Of a DNA stretch of 64,000 bases, positions 63,928 to 64,000 are shown piece by piece. This DNA is from Pseudomonas alcaligenes (GTDB lineage: Bacteria; Pseudomonadota; Gammaproteobacteria; Pseudomonadales; Pseudomonadaceae), in contig NZ_CP154874.1 of NCBI RefSeq assembly GCF_041729615.1, positions 4,013,501-4,077,500 on the forward strand, read 5' to 3'. How positions within the stretch are numbered: the first letter of the stretch is position 1; every line of letters starts with the position of its first letter. The notes under the pieces are model-generated. The model saw only the letters and a program-made list of their open reading frames with translations, was not told the origin of the DNA and searched no databases. Both the position numbers and the translations under genes were made by a program.

Positions 63928-64000
63928 CCCCAGCCTCCTGAACCACCGAAAGCCCCATCACCTCCGCCAGCATCCTTTTCTGCTGCTCCGCCTCATCCCC
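63920..64000 (-). CDS. hsdM: Type I modification methylase HsdM, C-terminal end
   Basis: The last 26 codons of a frame that runs off the right edge, reading DEAEQQKRMLAEVMGLSVVQ and then EAGDE-stop. This is the usual extreme C-terminus of HsdM. The stop (63920-63922) lies 5 nt inside hsdS, so the two are translationally coupled. The hsdR gene is not in the window and may lie beyond hsdM. Confidence 0.82.
   Translation of the reverse strand, partial: GDEAEQQKRMLAEVMGLSVVQEAGDE

Overview
The window reads as chromosome of a high-GC gamma-proteobacterium of the genus Pseudomonas. The evidence is near-canonical Pseudomonas proteins throughout and a gene order that, from memory of the P. aeruginosa PAO1 map, matches several of its blocks: etfAB with a divergent ETF-ubiquinone oxidoreductase; the atu cluster; the GST, ABC transporter, copRS, queF, mlaA, STAS, tal, dusA stretch; and thrS-infC-rpmI-rplT-pheST-ihfA ending at a tRNA-Pro. 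The species is not assigned.

Layout. (1) 1-5.5 kb: start of ETF-QO, divergent etfBA, a membrane-anchored lipase-like hydrolase, and an operon of a periplasmic binding protein, a DUF4398 lipoprotein and an OmpA-type lipoprotein. (2) 5.6-13.4 kb: a MocR-type regulator; a vWA lipoprotein, ECF sigma and membrane-protein operon; a large uncharacterised membrane-anchored repeat protein; a proline-rich lipoprotein. (3) 13.5-23.6 kb: the acyclic terpene (citronellol/geraniol) utilisation operon atuABCDEFG on the minus strand, with divergent atuR and two 13-bp AtuR-type operators. REPIN-like repeats sit in two of its internal gaps and atuH is absent here. (4) 23.7-31.5 kb: two tandem orphan periplasmic binding proteins, a CPBP protease, small genes, a GST, a duplicated tRNA-Glu/tRNA-Gly pair and an ABC-2 exporter. 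(5) 31.6-41.8 kb: an RND efflux pair behind a perfect inverted repeat that covers the ribosome-binding site, a Cys-rich lipoprotein, and a copper module (copRS divergent from cupredoxin-copA-copB, with a CopR box). (6) 41.9-51.3 kb: queF, DUF4404, a HAD-like protein lacking the nucleophile, a thioesterase, mlaA, PilZ / PP2C response regulator / STAS genes, tal, dusA, DUF2388, and a gamma-glutamylputrescine oxidase. (7) 51.5-59.2 kb: tRNA-Val and the translation operon thrS, infC (ATT start), rpmI, rplT, pheS, pheT, ihfA, merR-like gene, then tRNA-Pro(GGG).

(8) 59.3-64 kb: an accessory defence segment bordering tRNA-Pro. It reads on the minus strand as hsdM (partial), hsdS, a duplicated hsdS tail with an in-frame insertion, an intergenic tract of repeats, a three-helix membrane protein of unknown function, a NERD nuclease with a zinc ribbon, and an Mrr-type endonuclease. 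A perfect 21-nt inverted copy of the tRNA-Pro anticodon arm lies exactly between the tRNA and this segment. This junction, with the hsdS tail duplication, is the least ordinary part of the window.
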